A stretch of 33,634 nt of DNA, taken from NCBI GenBank assembly GCA_913051545.1, contig CAJXCD010000014.1:1-33634 (forward strand), given 5' to 3'. Positions 9,201 to 17,367 of this stretch are shown piece by piece; position 1 is the stretch's first letter, and every line of letters starts with the position of its first letter. The stretch is from an uncultured Chloroflexota bacterium. GTDB lineage: Bacteria > Chloroflexota > Dehalococcoidia > Lucifugimonadales > CAJXCD01. The translations under genes were made by a program, and so were the position numbers. The notes beneath the pieces are model-generated. The model searched no databases and was not told where the DNA came from. It saw only the letters and a list, made by a program, of their open reading frames with translations.

Positions 9201-9367
9201 GTCTCTTGCATAGCTATCTGTGAGAGGCTTGTCCCGTAAGCCAGTATCGCTGTAAGTACAAGAGTAGAAAGTAATACACCTGCGAATACCGCAAATCCCC
9301 GGTTCCTAGACAGCCATGCACTACGTACGCTAATTAGTAAATTATCTGCCGTTGATGCAAAAATCAT
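6290..9367 (-). CDS. FtsX/MacB-type ABC transporter permease, large double-domain form
   Basis: The protein has 1025 residues with about ten membrane segments. One is at 25-45; a cluster follows at about 365-393, 420-445, 468-488, 513-534, 540-563 and 601-622; three lie near the C-terminus, the last at about 988-1009. Two large soluble regions (about 46-360 and 623-890) lie between and should be extracytoplasmic; cysteines 90/102 and 232/253 could form disulfides there. The order TM - soluble - 3 TM, followed by a second similar unit, matches two fused FtsX/MacB permease domains, as in lipoprotein- or peptide-export and mechanotransmission ABC systems. It lies 6 bases after the first ATPase gene and overlaps the second by one base. 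No periplasmic adaptor gene is present, as expected for a cell without a classical outer membrane. Cargo unknown. Confidence 0.87.
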   Translation of the reverse strand: MIFASTADNLLISVRSAWLSRNRGFAVFAGVLLSTLVLTAILAYGTSLSQIAMQETIKNISYDGVVYFKNEPDYKSGSRTSVTGEFSDICTEFTNRVEFTDCTLVFAQQGYYRYAYADNRWEAEFKARYFAQDIRLESIDTLDVEDDEIEDNPNRNPVMFLEPGGIDGQLGNIYAEKLVDGSWFASTFDDTSGSVLIPQRVANARNLAVGDSLNLTYSFVTDKQERDQEITCESSENGNESYLDKGEWDTQFCRQKVLLENVSVTGIYKPSEGNWRGNDLSGRILLTTASLNSKQIEELMDTDHALLVFNIDRSLIPSSSIEDAEIWLDELEKSMEGSPSNPVTYGDVEINYEDGIVGYLSDISIFVVLIQIFDYILMIPAIFLSLAVLVYGLNLALEQRRSEIAIHRVYGGTNKSLLGLILSEVFIISTVAWTIGYFLGILSAEFIANTVGFMEFEKSEFALSPKVSVIPTIVIFVVTVGLSMMIGFVKTKRFLSMDIEEGIKKEIKPKRNRVIFLIHILLFLLGLSAVAINIMNLKLSIITGLISGLGPFTLWIGGSVVFARLSGYAPRVTTFLLGKTKILSDVRIGIRGSELNRSMNQLGLIVVLTISIVTMAAFQGYTGSLVDERSASSSVGADIKINLSTPMSDQEVNTLLTSSIDNITLVKVPYPKNIASLYNDTVGIKGQRYSIDIAVLTSNHRDVLHWNDQSVQGGLSVLTKLSEPGFTSGVDAAETLDLAVKSDEGGLSGVISPFNAFEDDDGVGFDSITLTYPYVDQSEVVTQNEVTVGFIGGHNWIPGVPQDKSNSFILIDDSTFKNLNDNADYKAIIWFVELCDEKANSCLDALEALSEQLESNLTVTSVEDWSKAYDEVKRNGGLIFGTPGILSLQYIVAAFAALASSLVFLSLILARRRRELAILQSIGASATQLSRLVIFEIISVFTLSLVLGGLLGLGLAEAFTGLFSLLGGLFQLLLESETVIARELVWPWIQVLLVNGLVFVAVLIALLFTTLRAVRSDLPTVLKEE

Positions 9368-9373
9368 AGGTTC

Positions 9374-10084
9374 TTAATTAACCCCCTCTTTTAAAGGGGA
9401 TGTCGGTAAAAGCTGACCATTTTTCAGCAGAAGTATTCTGTCTGCCTTAGATGCCAGTACGGGGTCATGTGTCACCATTAAAAGTGCAATCGGATTGTGA
9501 GAATCATGGCATAATTCCTGGAAGAGATGGACTATAGTATTACCGCTTTCGCTGTCTAAATTCCCCGTTGGTTCATCAGCGAGTAGTAGAGGCCTATCTC
9601 CGGAGATAGCTCTTGCGATTGAAACTCTCTGGTTTTGACCACCTGATAATTGTTGTGGAAAAAATTTTAGCCTGTCACCTAAACCAACCCTTTCTAGAGC
9701 GTTTTTGGCTTTCTTTCTTGCTTCTGATATAGAAGCTCCTGATAGTGTGAGAGTAAAAGCTACGTTATCTTCAATACTGAGGTGTTCGAGCAGGTTGAAA
9801 TTCTGAAAAATCCATCCAATTGAGTTACGGCGAAGATCATTCAAGTGAATGGGGTTTTTTGTCCCATATTCGTGTTCACCCAGGGTGATTTGACCTGCAT
9901 CAGATTTAAGTAACCCACCAACGATATTGAGTAAGGTGGATTTACCGCTACCAGATGGTCCCATTAATGCTACAAGTTCTCCAACCTCGACAGAAAGATC
10001 GACGTCTTTCAACACATCGAGACGATTTTTGCCAATTTTGAAGCTTTTACGTATTCCGGAAGCAGAAAGTAAACAACTCGTCAT
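9374..10084 (-). CDS. ABC transporter ATP-binding protein (LolD/MacB type)
   Basis: This 236-residue ATPase is the first gene of the exporter operon. Motifs are complete: Walker A GPSGSGKST (42-50), Q-loop in FQNFNLLEHL, signature LSGGQ (146-150), Walker B LLLADE (Asp170, Glu171) and switch His206. FQNFNLLEHLS and DEPTGNLDS are typical of LolD / MacB / FtsE ATPases that pair with FtsX-like permeases. The permease gene begins 6 bases after its stop. The operon therefore supplies two different ATPases for one fused permease, which suggests an asymmetric ATPase pair. A 76-base gap separates its start from the acyl-CoA dehydrogenase-like gene upstream. Confidence 0.9.
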   Translation of the reverse strand: MTSCLLSASGIRKSFKIGKNRLDVLKDVDLSVEVGELVALMGPSGSGKSTLLNIVGGLLKSDAGQITLGEHEYGTKNPIHLNDLRRNSIGWIFQNFNLLEHLSIEDNVAFTLTLSGASISEARKKAKNALERVGLGDRLKFFPQQLSGGQNQRVSIARAISGDRPLLLADEPTGNLDSESGNTIVHLFQELCHDSHNPIALLMVTHDPVLASKADRILLLKNGQLLPTSPLKEGVN

Positions 10085-10160
10085 TTAAGACATATTCCTT
10101 AGTAATTATCATGTACCCTGACATTGTAATCTTATACATATTATGAGGTCTAATCAGGTG

Positions 10161-11324
10161 TTAATCCAGTAGTTTAGAAGCGAGTTGTTCTAACGCTCTT
10201 GCTTCAATGGGCGGATTTGAGATTCCACTTCGAACGTCTCTGAAATACCGTTCAAGAGGTCTGTTTCTTTCCAATCCGGCTGCGCCAACTATTCTCATAG
10301 CTATGTCAGTAATTTTAATAGCTGAATTAATTGAATTCACTTTCGTAATTAGTATTTCAGGCAGAAGTTCTTTTCTTTCTTTTGGATTGTTTTCCCAGTC
10401 TTCAGCACATGAAAATAGAGTTCGTTTAGCACTTAGCATGATGGATTCCATTCTAGCAATCTGTTCCCGAACGTGGGGTATTTGGGATATAGGTGCGGGC
10501 GCTCCGGTAGGTTTGCGATGTTTTGCGAAATCAATAGAATAATCTCTGGATGCCTGTGCTATTCCCAGGTTTGCTGCACTTAATAGAAGTGGAAACCATG
10601 CGGCCCCAGAAATATCCCCTCCTTTAGTCGGAGGAGTATTTGTCCTGAATATAAAATCTTTTGGGTCTATTAGAACGTTGTTGAAAAGTACATCGTGAGA
10701 CCCGCTGGCTCGCATTGATAATGAATCCCAAGTTTCTTCAATAGATACACCATTGGTGTTCATGTTCAGGATTATTCTTGCAGTATCTCCACTTCCGTCT
10801 TCCACGGCTGCCAACACTATTGCATAAGTAAGTCCTGGTGCTAATGTTGACCATGTTTTGCGCCCATTTAATATCCATCTTCCATCACTTGTGGGTTCCA
10901 ATGTTGTAGCAGGCCTACCGCCACCTCTAGGTGATCCTAAGTCAGGTTCTGAGGCTATGCTATTAATTAGTGCTCCATTTTGCACGATAGATTCGAAGAT
11001 AGCTTTGCGTAATTCTTTAGGCCAGTTTTGTGTTTCAGCTTCAGCACCAACAATCATGTGATGCATGCCTACGGATACTGAAGTGGATCCGTCTCCTATT
11101 CCAATTTCGTATTGAGCTAATACGAGATCAGTAAGTCCGTGACCGTATCCTCCTTCCCTTTGGGGTACCGAAGCTTTCAGGTAGCCTGTCTTGCGCATAA
11201 ATTCGAAGTGTTCGTGTGGAAATGATGCGTTTCTGTCATGCATAGGTGCAGTAGACTTGATGTCATCGGCTATCGTTTTAGCTAGGTCAACCAGTTTATG
11301 TTGCTTGTCACTTTTTGGCCACAT
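10161..11324 (-). CDS. Acyl-CoA dehydrogenase family flavoprotein
   Basis: The 387-residue protein matches the acyl-CoA dehydrogenase fold along its length: an N-terminal helical domain (FEFMRKTGYLKASVPQREGGYG), a middle beta-domain with WILNGRKTWSTLAPG and SGSHDVLFNNVLI, and a C-terminal helical domain ending RYFRDVRSG...PIEARALEQLASKLL. Such proteins use FAD to desaturate acyl-CoA thioesters; a subgroup (DszC/HpaB-like) are flavin monooxygenases. The start ATG at 11324 has AGGTG about 10 bases upstream. The gene is divergent from the Rid-family gene. I cannot assign the catalytic base with confidence, so dehydrogenase or monooxygenase activity is open. Confidence 0.82.
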   Translation of the reverse strand: MWPKSDKQHKLVDLAKTIADDIKSTAPMHDRNASFPHEHFEFMRKTGYLKASVPQREGGYGHGLTDLVLAQYEIGIGDGSTSVSVGMHHMIVGAEAETQNWPKELRKAIFESIVQNGALINSIASEPDLGSPRGGGRPATTLEPTSDGRWILNGRKTWSTLAPGLTYAIVLAAVEDGSGDTARIILNMNTNGVSIEETWDSLSMRASGSHDVLFNNVLIDPKDFIFRTNTPPTKGGDISGAAWFPLLLSAANLGIAQASRDYSIDFAKHRKPTGAPAPISQIPHVREQIARMESIMLSAKRTLFSCAEDWENNPKERKELLPEILITKVNSINSAIKITDIAMRIVGAAGLERNRPLERYFRDVRSGISNPPIEARALEQLASKLLD

Positions 11325-11443
11325 TTGTACTAGACACCTGATTAATACTTTATTTTAGACATTATAATAAACGTATCACAGAGTGGGCTGGTTGTCTCAA
11401 ATATAAAATGAGTCTAGGCCATACTTTTACAGGAGGATTCATA

Positions 11444-11833
11444 TTGGAAAAAATTAGACGTGACTACAAAAATATTTACCCTTCCAGTCCAATTTCTACT
11501 AGAGGTTTAAGAGTTGGAAACATGCTCTTTATTTCTGGTACAACTGCGAATAAATCAGAGGCTGAATGTGGTCCTGCGATGCAGCAACTTCGAGTTATTT
11601 TGGACAGGATTATACGTATGGTTGCTAATGAAGGTGGTCGTCCATCCGATATCGTTAGATTAACAACATATGTGACTGAAATCGCGGATTGGTTTCCAGT
11701 GGAAGGAGAGCAAGTAGAAATTTTTAACGAGCTTTTTGGAGGCCAAAAACCAACTAACACTATTGTCGAGGTAAGTCGTCTAGGATTACCTGGACTGGTT
11801 ATAGAAATAGAAGCAACAGCTGTTCTGGATTAA
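11444..11833 (+). CDS. Rid (YjgF/YER057c/UK114) family protein lacking the RidA arginine
   Basis: With TTG at 11444 the protein has 129 residues, the normal Rid length. AGGAGG at 11431-11436 sits 7 bases upstream, so I reject the longer reading from ATG 11408. Family marks include LFISGTTA, the central VTEIADWF, and the C-terminal VIEIEATAVL. RidA proteins hydrolyse reactive enamine/imine intermediates, using an Arg in a P-A-R-S-like motif near residue 105; here the motif reads KPTNT with Asn105. The protein therefore belongs to a Rid subgroup without that residue, and imine deaminase activity should not be assumed. Rid proteins often sit beside amine-, opine- or flavin-linked catabolic genes, as here. 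Confidence 0.85.
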   Translation: MEKIRRDYKNIYPSSPISTRGLRVGNMLFISGTTANKSEAECGPAMQQLRVILDRIIRMVANEGGRPSDIVRLTTYVTEIADWFPVEGEQVEIFNELFGGQKPTNTIVEVSRLGLPGLVIEIEATAVLD

Positions 11834-11898
11834 ATTCAATAGATTTCTCACTGATGCATGTTGAAAACAGAGTATGTGTTTATTCGTGTAGATATTGG

Positions 11899-11923
11899 AA
11901 TCAGTGTTGTCAAAACACTGATT
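11899..11923. promoter_or_regulatory. Perfect 10-bp inverted repeat between the Rid gene and the FMN oxidase gene
   Basis: AATCAGTGTT (11899-11908) and AACACTGATT (11914-11923) are exact reverse complements separated by GTCAA. The repeat lies 65 bases past the Rid stop and 75 bases before the next ATG. No T-run follows, so an operator for a dimeric regulator or a non-classical terminator are both possible. Confidence 0.45.
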
Positions 11924-11998
11924 GTTAGGCCTGCTGTCCTAGTTCATAGTACAGTGTTGATTGAAGGATTTACCTCTCAATATAAGTAGAGAATTATT

Positions 11999-13060
11999 AT
12001 GACAAGCCTTTTTGATATTGAAGCATTAGCTAAACGTAACTTGCCTCCTGATTATTGGGATTGGATATCCAGTGGATATGGAGAAGGGATGCTTGTACGC
12101 AGGAATCAAGAGGCTTTTGAAGAGATAAGAATTAGACCAAGACCAAGAGTATTGATGGATGCTTCTAAAATAGATACTTCTACAACTGTGCTGGGCGAAC
12201 GAATCGAATTACCGGTTTTTGCTTCACCAGCTGGTACCCAGTGGATAGCTCATCCTGATGCTGAAGTAGCCGTAGCTAGAGGGGTAGGATCAGCAGGGAC
12301 ACTTATGAATTTAGCTACTGGGTCACATAATACTACTGAAGAAGTTTCGGAGGCGGCGCGAGGCCCTTTGTGGTTTCAGCTCTATCATTTAACTGACAAT
12401 ATTACTAGATATATGCTTCCTAAGGTCGAATCTTTGGGATATTCCGCAATATGCCTGACTCTGGGTAGACCAAGTGGTATGAGAAGGGAAAAAGGTCCTT
12501 TTAGTGACTATTCACCATCAGGGGATATTGCCTGGGGAGATCTCATAGAAGTTCCTGAATTAAGGCGCCAAATTGATAATTTGGATCGATCTTCATACAA
12601 CATTTTTAATTTGGAGACAGTAGAGTGGATAAGGAATATAACATCCCTTCCATTAGTAATTAAGGAAGTTATGACTGCTCAGGATGCTCGTAAGTGTGTG
12701 GATTATGGTGCGTCTGGGATAGTAGTGTCAAATCATGGAGGCCGTACTTCTGATAAAGGTAAGGCATCCATAGAAGCCCTTTCTTCAATTGTTAAAGAAG
12801 TAGGGGATGAGATTGAAGTATACTTAGATTCTGGAGTTAGGAGTGGGTCAGACATTGTTAAGGCACTTGCAATGGGTGCAAGGGCAGTGGGAGTAGGGCG
12901 TCCAGTAATTTGGGGTTTGGCTTTGGATGGTCATAACGGCGTGAATAGAGTATTTGAAATATTGCGTGATGAATTTGAACGAGCAATGTCTATATGTGGA
13001 TGTATATCAGTTGCCGATATTGACACATCGACAATAGTGTCCCTCAAAGGAAACGAGTAG
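11999..13060 (+). CDS. FMN-dependent alpha-hydroxy acid dehydrogenase/oxidase family protein
   Basis: The 353-residue TIM-barrel flavoprotein belongs to the family of glycolate oxidase, lactate dehydrogenase (LldD) and lactate oxidase, which oxidise L-2-hydroxy acids to 2-oxo acids. Visible family elements are FASPAGTQWIAHPD, FQLYHL (FMN/substrate Tyr), the FMN-binding Lys in LPLVIKE, the SNHGGR motif with catalytic His and substrate Arg, and the phosphate site LDSGVRSGSDIVKALAMGARAVGVGRP. The usual YYDY near the N-terminus is YWDW, and the LT-x-D-x-P segment reads LTLGRPSG, so substrate or electron acceptor may differ from the classical enzymes. No strong SD is seen before ATG 11999. The ClpC-type gene follows after 11 bases on the same strand. 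Confidence 0.83.
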   Translation: MTSLFDIEALAKRNLPPDYWDWISSGYGEGMLVRRNQEAFEEIRIRPRPRVLMDASKIDTSTTVLGERIELPVFASPAGTQWIAHPDAEVAVARGVGSAGTLMNLATGSHNTTEEVSEAARGPLWFQLYHLTDNITRYMLPKVESLGYSAICLTLGRPSGMRREKGPFSDYSPSGDIAWGDLIEVPELRRQIDNLDRSSYNIFNLETVEWIRNITSLPLVIKEVMTAQDARKCVDYGASGIVVSNHGGRTSDKGKASIEALSSIVKEVGDEIEVYLDSGVRSGSDIVKALAMGARAVGVGRPVIWGLALDGHNGVNRVFEILRDEFERAMSICGCISVADIDTSTIVSLKGNE

Positions 13061-13071
13061 GCATAGTAGAT

Positions 13072-15501
13072 ATGACGCTAAAACCAGACGAATTTACACA
13101 GCAAGCTCAGGAGGTAATTGGAATATCTCACGAGGTGATGCGGCGTTACCAGCATGCTCAATGGGACTCTGAACATGTTTTGATGGCATTGGTAGAACAG
13201 GAACAAGGTGTCCCGGCTGAAGTTTTTAGGGAACTAGGGGTTTCTCTGGAGAACATGCATAATCGATTGCATGAACTTTTACAAAAATCTCCTAAGGTAT
13301 CCAGTCATATAGATCAGATATATGTTGCACCAAGAGCAGCACGTTTACTTGAAAGAGCTAAGGAGGAAGCAGACCGATTAAACGATGAATTCGTGGGTAC
13401 AGAACATTTACTAGTAGCTTTGATACAGGAAGATCAGGGTGATGTAAAAACCCTATTATCTGAAATGAACATTGATTTGGAGAAAATATATCAGTCACTT
13501 CAGAAAATAAGGGGTGGACATAGAGTTACTGATCCCATGGCAGAAAGCAGATACCGTTCACTTGATCGTTACAGTATAGATCTTACCAAGTTGTCTCGAG
13601 AAGGTAAACTTGACCCAGTAATCGGTAGAGATGCCGAAATTGGTAGAGCTATGCAGACTCTTATCCGTAGGACGAAAAACAATCCTGTGCTTGTCGGAGG
13701 CGCAGGTGTTGGTAAAACAGCGATTGCTGAAGGGTTAGCACAAAGAATAACCGTTGGAAATGTTCCTGATGAGCTGGAAGGCCGTCGGGTTTTAGCACTC
13801 GATATGGGATCACTGGTAGCAGGATCAAAATTCAGAGGTGAATTTGAGGAACGCTTGAAGTCTGTAATGGAGGAAATTAAACAGGCAAAAGGCGAAACAA
13901 TTCTATTCATAGATGAAATTCACACGGTAGTTGGTGCAGGGGCTGCCGAAGGAGCAATAGATGCCAGTAATATGATGAAGCCGGCTTTGGCAAGAGGTGA
14001 ACTACAGTGTATAGGAGCGACCACTGAAAGTGAATATCGTAAGAACATTGAAAAAGATGCGGCTTTGGAGAGACGCTTTCAACCTATTCTAGTTGAAGAA
14101 CCAGACAATGATACTTCCGTTAAAATGCTTCAGGCACTTAGGCCAAAATATGAAGCTCACCACAAAATTAAAATTGAAGATTCTGCTATTGAAGCAGCAG
14201 TAAAATTGAGTCAACGGTATATATCGGACCGATTCTTACCAGACAAAGCGGTTGATCTTATTGATGAAGCATCTAGTAGACTTCGCATAGAGAATGAGTT
14301 GTTGCCCAAAGGACTTCAGTTAAAGGAAGCAAGATTGAGACAACTTCAAAATGAAGAGGAGGCAGCTTCGAACCGGGCAGATTATGAAACTGCTGCCGAA
14401 ATCAGATCTTCTAGATTAAAGGCTCAGCAGGATTACGATTCAGAAAGGGAGGAATTCCTTAGCAAAGAGGATATACCAATGGTTGTAGGAGATAAAGATA
14501 TAGGAAATCTTGTTGCTACATGGACTGGTATCCCAGTTGACAGGTTGCTTGAAGGAGAGGCTCAGAAACTGTTATTTATGGAGGAGAGACTACATAATCG
14601 GCTAGTTGGTCAGGAAGCGGCGGTGTCTGCTGTTTCGGAGGCTATACGTAGGGCAAGGGCTGGGATGAAAGATCCTGGTAGACCGGTTGGTAGTTTCATG
14701 TTTTTAGGACCTACAGGTGTAGGAAAGACTGAATTGGCTAGAGCGCTTGCTCAATATCTTTTTGATGACGAACAGAACATGATTCGTGTTGACATGTCTG
14801 AATACATGGAAACCCACAGCGTATCTAGGCTTGTGGGGTCACCTCCAGGGTATGTTGGTTATGAGGAGGGAGGACAGCTTACCGAGGCTGTTCGTAGACG
14901 ACCTTTCAGAGTAGTTTTGTTTGATGAAGTTGAAAAGGCTAATCCTGATGTATTTAACATTCTTCTACAAATATTGGAGGACGGTAGATTAACAGACGGG
15001 CAGGGGAAAACTGTAGATTTCAGCAATACAGTCGTAATTATGACAAGTAATCTTGGAACAGGACAGATACAACGAGAAGCAGTTGGGTTTACAAACGAAA
15101 ATGGTGACAGCAATGATTCGATAAGAATCAGGGCTGCTATGGAAAAAGCCCTTAAGACGACCTTCAGACCAGAATTTATTAATAGGATAGATGAAATAAT
15201 CATTTTTGAATCGTTAAGTGACTCTGAAATCCAGAAAATAGTAAGCTTAATGTTGGATGAAGTCGAAGTTAGATTAAGTGAACATCAGATTAAGATGTTA
15301 GTCAGTGATGCCGCTAAGAAATGGCTTGCTGAAGAAGGATATGATCAGGAATTTGGTGCTAGGCCTATAAGGCGTGTAGTCCAGAAACATGTTGAAAATG
15401 AGCTTTCGAAACAAATAATTGCCGGCGGTTATACTTCAGGTGACACTGTCAGTGTAGATTGTTCCAAGGACGGGCTAATATTTTCAAAAAATGGCAGTTA
15501 A
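13072..15501 (+). CDS. clpC: ATP-dependent Clp protease ATP-binding subunit, ClpC type
   Basis: The 809-residue class I Clp/Hsp100 ATPase unfolds proteins for degradation or disaggregation. It has a double Clp N-domain (about 1-150), AAA-1 with Walker A GGAGVGKT (209-216) and Asp281-Glu282, a short middle region (about 405-470) and AAA-2 with Walker A GPTGVGKT (546-553) and Asp618-Glu619. The short UVR-like middle region, rather than the long coiled coil of ClpB, points to ClpC. VGF at 671-673 lies where ClpP-binding loops of ClpA/ClpC sit, supporting partnership with ClpP. No clpP or mcsAB/ctsR lies in the window. ATG at 13072 lacks a strong SD; the 11-base gap suggests coupling to the upstream flavoenzyme gene. 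Confidence 0.9.
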   Translation: MTLKPDEFTQQAQEVIGISHEVMRRYQHAQWDSEHVLMALVEQEQGVPAEVFRELGVSLENMHNRLHELLQKSPKVSSHIDQIYVAPRAARLLERAKEEADRLNDEFVGTEHLLVALIQEDQGDVKTLLSEMNIDLEKIYQSLQKIRGGHRVTDPMAESRYRSLDRYSIDLTKLSREGKLDPVIGRDAEIGRAMQTLIRRTKNNPVLVGGAGVGKTAIAEGLAQRITVGNVPDELEGRRVLALDMGSLVAGSKFRGEFEERLKSVMEEIKQAKGETILFIDEIHTVVGAGAAEGAIDASNMMKPALARGELQCIGATTESEYRKNIEKDAALERRFQPILVEEPDNDTSVKMLQALRPKYEAHHKIKIEDSAIEAAVKLSQRYISDRFLPDKAVDLIDEASSRLRIENELLPKGLQLKEARLRQLQNEEEAASNRADYETAAEIRSSRLKAQQDYDSEREEFLSKEDIPMVVGDKDIGNLVATWTGIPVDRLLEGEAQKLLFMEERLHNRLVGQEAAVSAVSEAIRRARAGMKDPGRPVGSFMFLGPTGVGKTELARALAQYLFDDEQNMIRVDMSEYMETHSVSRLVGSPPGYVGYEEGGQLTEAVRRRPFRVVLFDEVEKANPDVFNILLQILEDGRLTDGQGKTVDFSNTVVIMTSNLGTGQIQREAVGFTNENGDSNDSIRIRAAMEKALKTTFRPEFINRIDEIIIFESLSDSEIQKIVSLMLDEVEVRLSEHQIKMLVSDAAKKWLAEEGYDQEFGARPIRRVVQKHVENELSKQIIAGGYTSGDTVSVDCSKDGLIFSKNGS

Positions 15502-15506
15502 ATTTA

Positions 15507-15520
15507 GATACTTTGGTATC
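15507..15520. terminator. Weak hairpin between convergent clpC and PhyH genes
   Basis: GATAC (15507-15511) and GTATC (15516-15520) pair across a TTTG loop just past the clpC stop, followed by a T/A-rich stretch on the plus strand. The 5-base stem is weak and could be chance; the position between convergent stops is the main support. Confidence 0.22.
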
Positions 15521-15558
15521 GTCTTTAATTATTATTCGCCCTTACATATGAACCTAGG

Positions 15559-16422
15559 CTAGCATGTCACATCACCAGCATCTTCACCTCCGAAGTGGGA
15601 GAGTCGCTCCTCTGAACTAATTCTATGCGTTTCCTTAGGTATGTAAGTCAAAGTCATAGCACGTCTCTGGGTTGATGATCTGTTGGCTGGAGTTCCATGA
15701 TGCAGCATACCGTCGAAAAATAATATCCCACCTGGGTTCAATGGCACCATCACATCTCTAGTCAGATCTAGATGTGTGTCACATATCTGAAAATCTCGTT
15801 GTACGAAATGAGGTGTCGGGCCTTCGTTGTGCGTACCTGGTTTTACGTGCATACATCCGTTATCCCGAGTCGCTTTATCTAAAGCTATCCAGCAACTCGC
15901 TATTGGAGTTCCTATAGGTACGTCAAAAAATGCGTGATCCTGATGCCATGGTTTTTCACGCCCAATTCCTGACGGTTTCAAAAAAGCCTGGGAAACAAAC
16001 AATTCAGGATCAGACCCAATCATTTTTGATATGATGCTGAGTAGGATATTGTCATCAGATAATGTCTTGAGGCGTGGGTCAAATTCCACGAAATTATTTA
16101 GCTTTCTTACCCCTTCACGCTTGTTGACCGGAGATGTTGTTTGTCCTTTATTTAGACTACCTTCATACTGCACCCCAGTGAAATCGGGGTTATTCCCGTC
16201 AATTAGGTGATGTATTGCATCAAGCCATGATTTAACACTATCTTGAGGGAAGGCATTTTGGACTACCAGAAATCCATTCTCCTTATAGTAGTTAATGTGT
16301 TCATCTGTGACATCATCAAATGTAGCTATTCCTGTGGCTGTGTTGTCATATCTGTATAAAGATGGGTCGTAGTACTCATCCTTAAACTGGTCGAAGGTAA
16401 ATGCCTGCGCCTGTGTTTCCAA
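15559..16422 (-). CDS. PhyH-family Fe(II)/2-oxoglutarate dioxygenase
   Basis: With TTG at 16422 as start the protein has 287 residues; AAGGAG lies 6 bases upstream on its strand (16429-16434). The frame stays open upstream to 16494 but lacks a good ribosome site there. It has a canonical PhyH iron site: WHQD (His160, Asp162), distal His242 in MLHHGTPANRS, and Arg253 for 2-oxoglutarate. CWIALDKATRDNGCMHVKPGTH is close to the ectoine-hydroxylase / phytanoyl-CoA group. It hydroxylates an unactivated carbon of an unknown small substrate. It is convergent with clpC and divergent from the isochorismatase-like gene. Confidence 0.87.
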   Translation of the reverse strand: METQAQAFTFDQFKDEYYDPSLYRYDNTATGIATFDDVTDEHINYYKENGFLVVQNAFPQDSVKSWLDAIHHLIDGNNPDFTGVQYEGSLNKGQTTSPVNKREGVRKLNNFVEFDPRLKTLSDDNILLSIISKMIGSDPELFVSQAFLKPSGIGREKPWHQDHAFFDVPIGTPIASCWIALDKATRDNGCMHVKPGTHNEGPTPHFVQRDFQICDTHLDLTRDVMVPLNPGGILFFDGMLHHGTPANRSSTQRRAMTLTYIPKETHRISSEERLSHFGGEDAGDVTC

Positions 16423-16555
16423 AGTATTCTCCTTATCAGTAGATATGCACTTTCTCAGTGTTTTCCCATCATTGTGTGAATTTGTCAAGTTCAATGTAGA
16501 ATGATTTGTGAGGTTGAAGTAAAAAACAACTGTAATTTAGACAGGAGATTATTAT

Positions 16556-17272
16556 ATGAGTTGGGTAGCATCAGATCATGACGCCGAATGGCCATTTGAA
16601 TTGTTAGGCACGTCATTTGAACTAGATAGTAAACTTAGTGCTCTACTGGTTGTAGATTTACAGCAGGAAAGTTTGTATAAAAATTCTGACACAGAATTTG
16701 GTATCAAATACCCTTCAATAGTTGAATACTGGAATGATCGTATGACCCAGTTTGTTATGCCTAATACGAAAAGGCTCATAAAATACTTCCGTGAGAACGG
16801 CATGAGGGTTGTGTACACGAGAAACGGTAATGTGACTCCTCATGGAGACGAATTAACTGAGCGTCTTAAGGTCAAGATTAAAGGTTCCAATATTTTTACA
16901 AAAGTAAGTCATGAAGCTAATTATAGAGGTACTTCTGCTTATGATGTTTCTAGAGATATATACCCTACGGTAGATGATTTAGTAGTGGATAAGCTAACAT
17001 CCAGTGCTTTCCACAATACCATGCTGGATCACGCGCTCAGGAACATGGGTATAAGGGATATAGTTACTGTCGGTATCCTAACCGATGCGTGTGTACTTGG
17101 CACTGCTAGAGTTGCGGCAGAACTTGGGTACAATTCACTGATCTGTGAAGATGCATGTGGTACAAATACCCAGAGAGCCCATGACGAAGCCTTGTTAGTA
17201 CATGCTCGCATACTTGGTAGGGTGTCAACTACTAATGATGTAATAAGTGAGTTGAATCGGTCAAAACGATGA
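16556..17272 (+). CDS. Isochorismatase-family cysteine hydrolase
   Basis: The 238-residue protein has the family's Asp-Lys-Cys triad: Asp34 in LLVVDLQQE, Lys146 in VVDKLTSSAF and Cys179 in ILTDACVLGTA. Relatives hydrolyse amides or vinyl ethers (N-carbamoylsarcosine amidase, nicotinamidase, ureidoacrylate or biuret hydrolases, isochorismatase). The slightly long N-terminus (about 30 residues before the first strand) and the SSAF motif favour an amidohydrolase of the N-carbamoylsarcosine/biuret kind over true isochorismatase, but the substrate is not decidable. ATG at 16556 follows AGGAG by about 8 bases. Cytosolic. Confidence 0.86.
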   Translation: MSWVASDHDAEWPFELLGTSFELDSKLSALLVVDLQQESLYKNSDTEFGIKYPSIVEYWNDRMTQFVMPNTKRLIKYFRENGMRVVYTRNGNVTPHGDELTERLKVKIKGSNIFTKVSHEANYRGTSAYDVSRDIYPTVDDLVVDKLTSSAFHNTMLDHALRNMGIRDIVTVGILTDACVLGTARVAAELGYNSLICEDACGTNTQRAHDEALLVHARILGRVSTTNDVISELNRSKR

Positions 17273-17328
17273 ATTTTATCGATTGACCTGTAATGGTTTG
17301 ATCAGACAATCGTAACAAAAGATAAAAT
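17273..17328. repeat. Nested inverted repeats between convergent hydrolase genes
   Basis: ATTTTATC (17273-17280) is mirrored by GATAAAAT (17321-17328), and inside it CGATTG (17280-17285) is mirrored by CAATCG (17307-17312). The position between two convergent stops suits a two-way terminator, but the loops are long, so this is weak. Confidence 0.25.
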
Positions 17329-17367
17329 ACAAGTTGTGGAATCGAATATCAGGTAGCAAAAAGACTT

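Noticed and set aside
11408-11443. Longer N-terminus of the Rid-family protein from ATG 11408
   Set aside because: The optimal AGGAGG site lies inside this stretch and points to TTG 11444, which also gives the normal family length.
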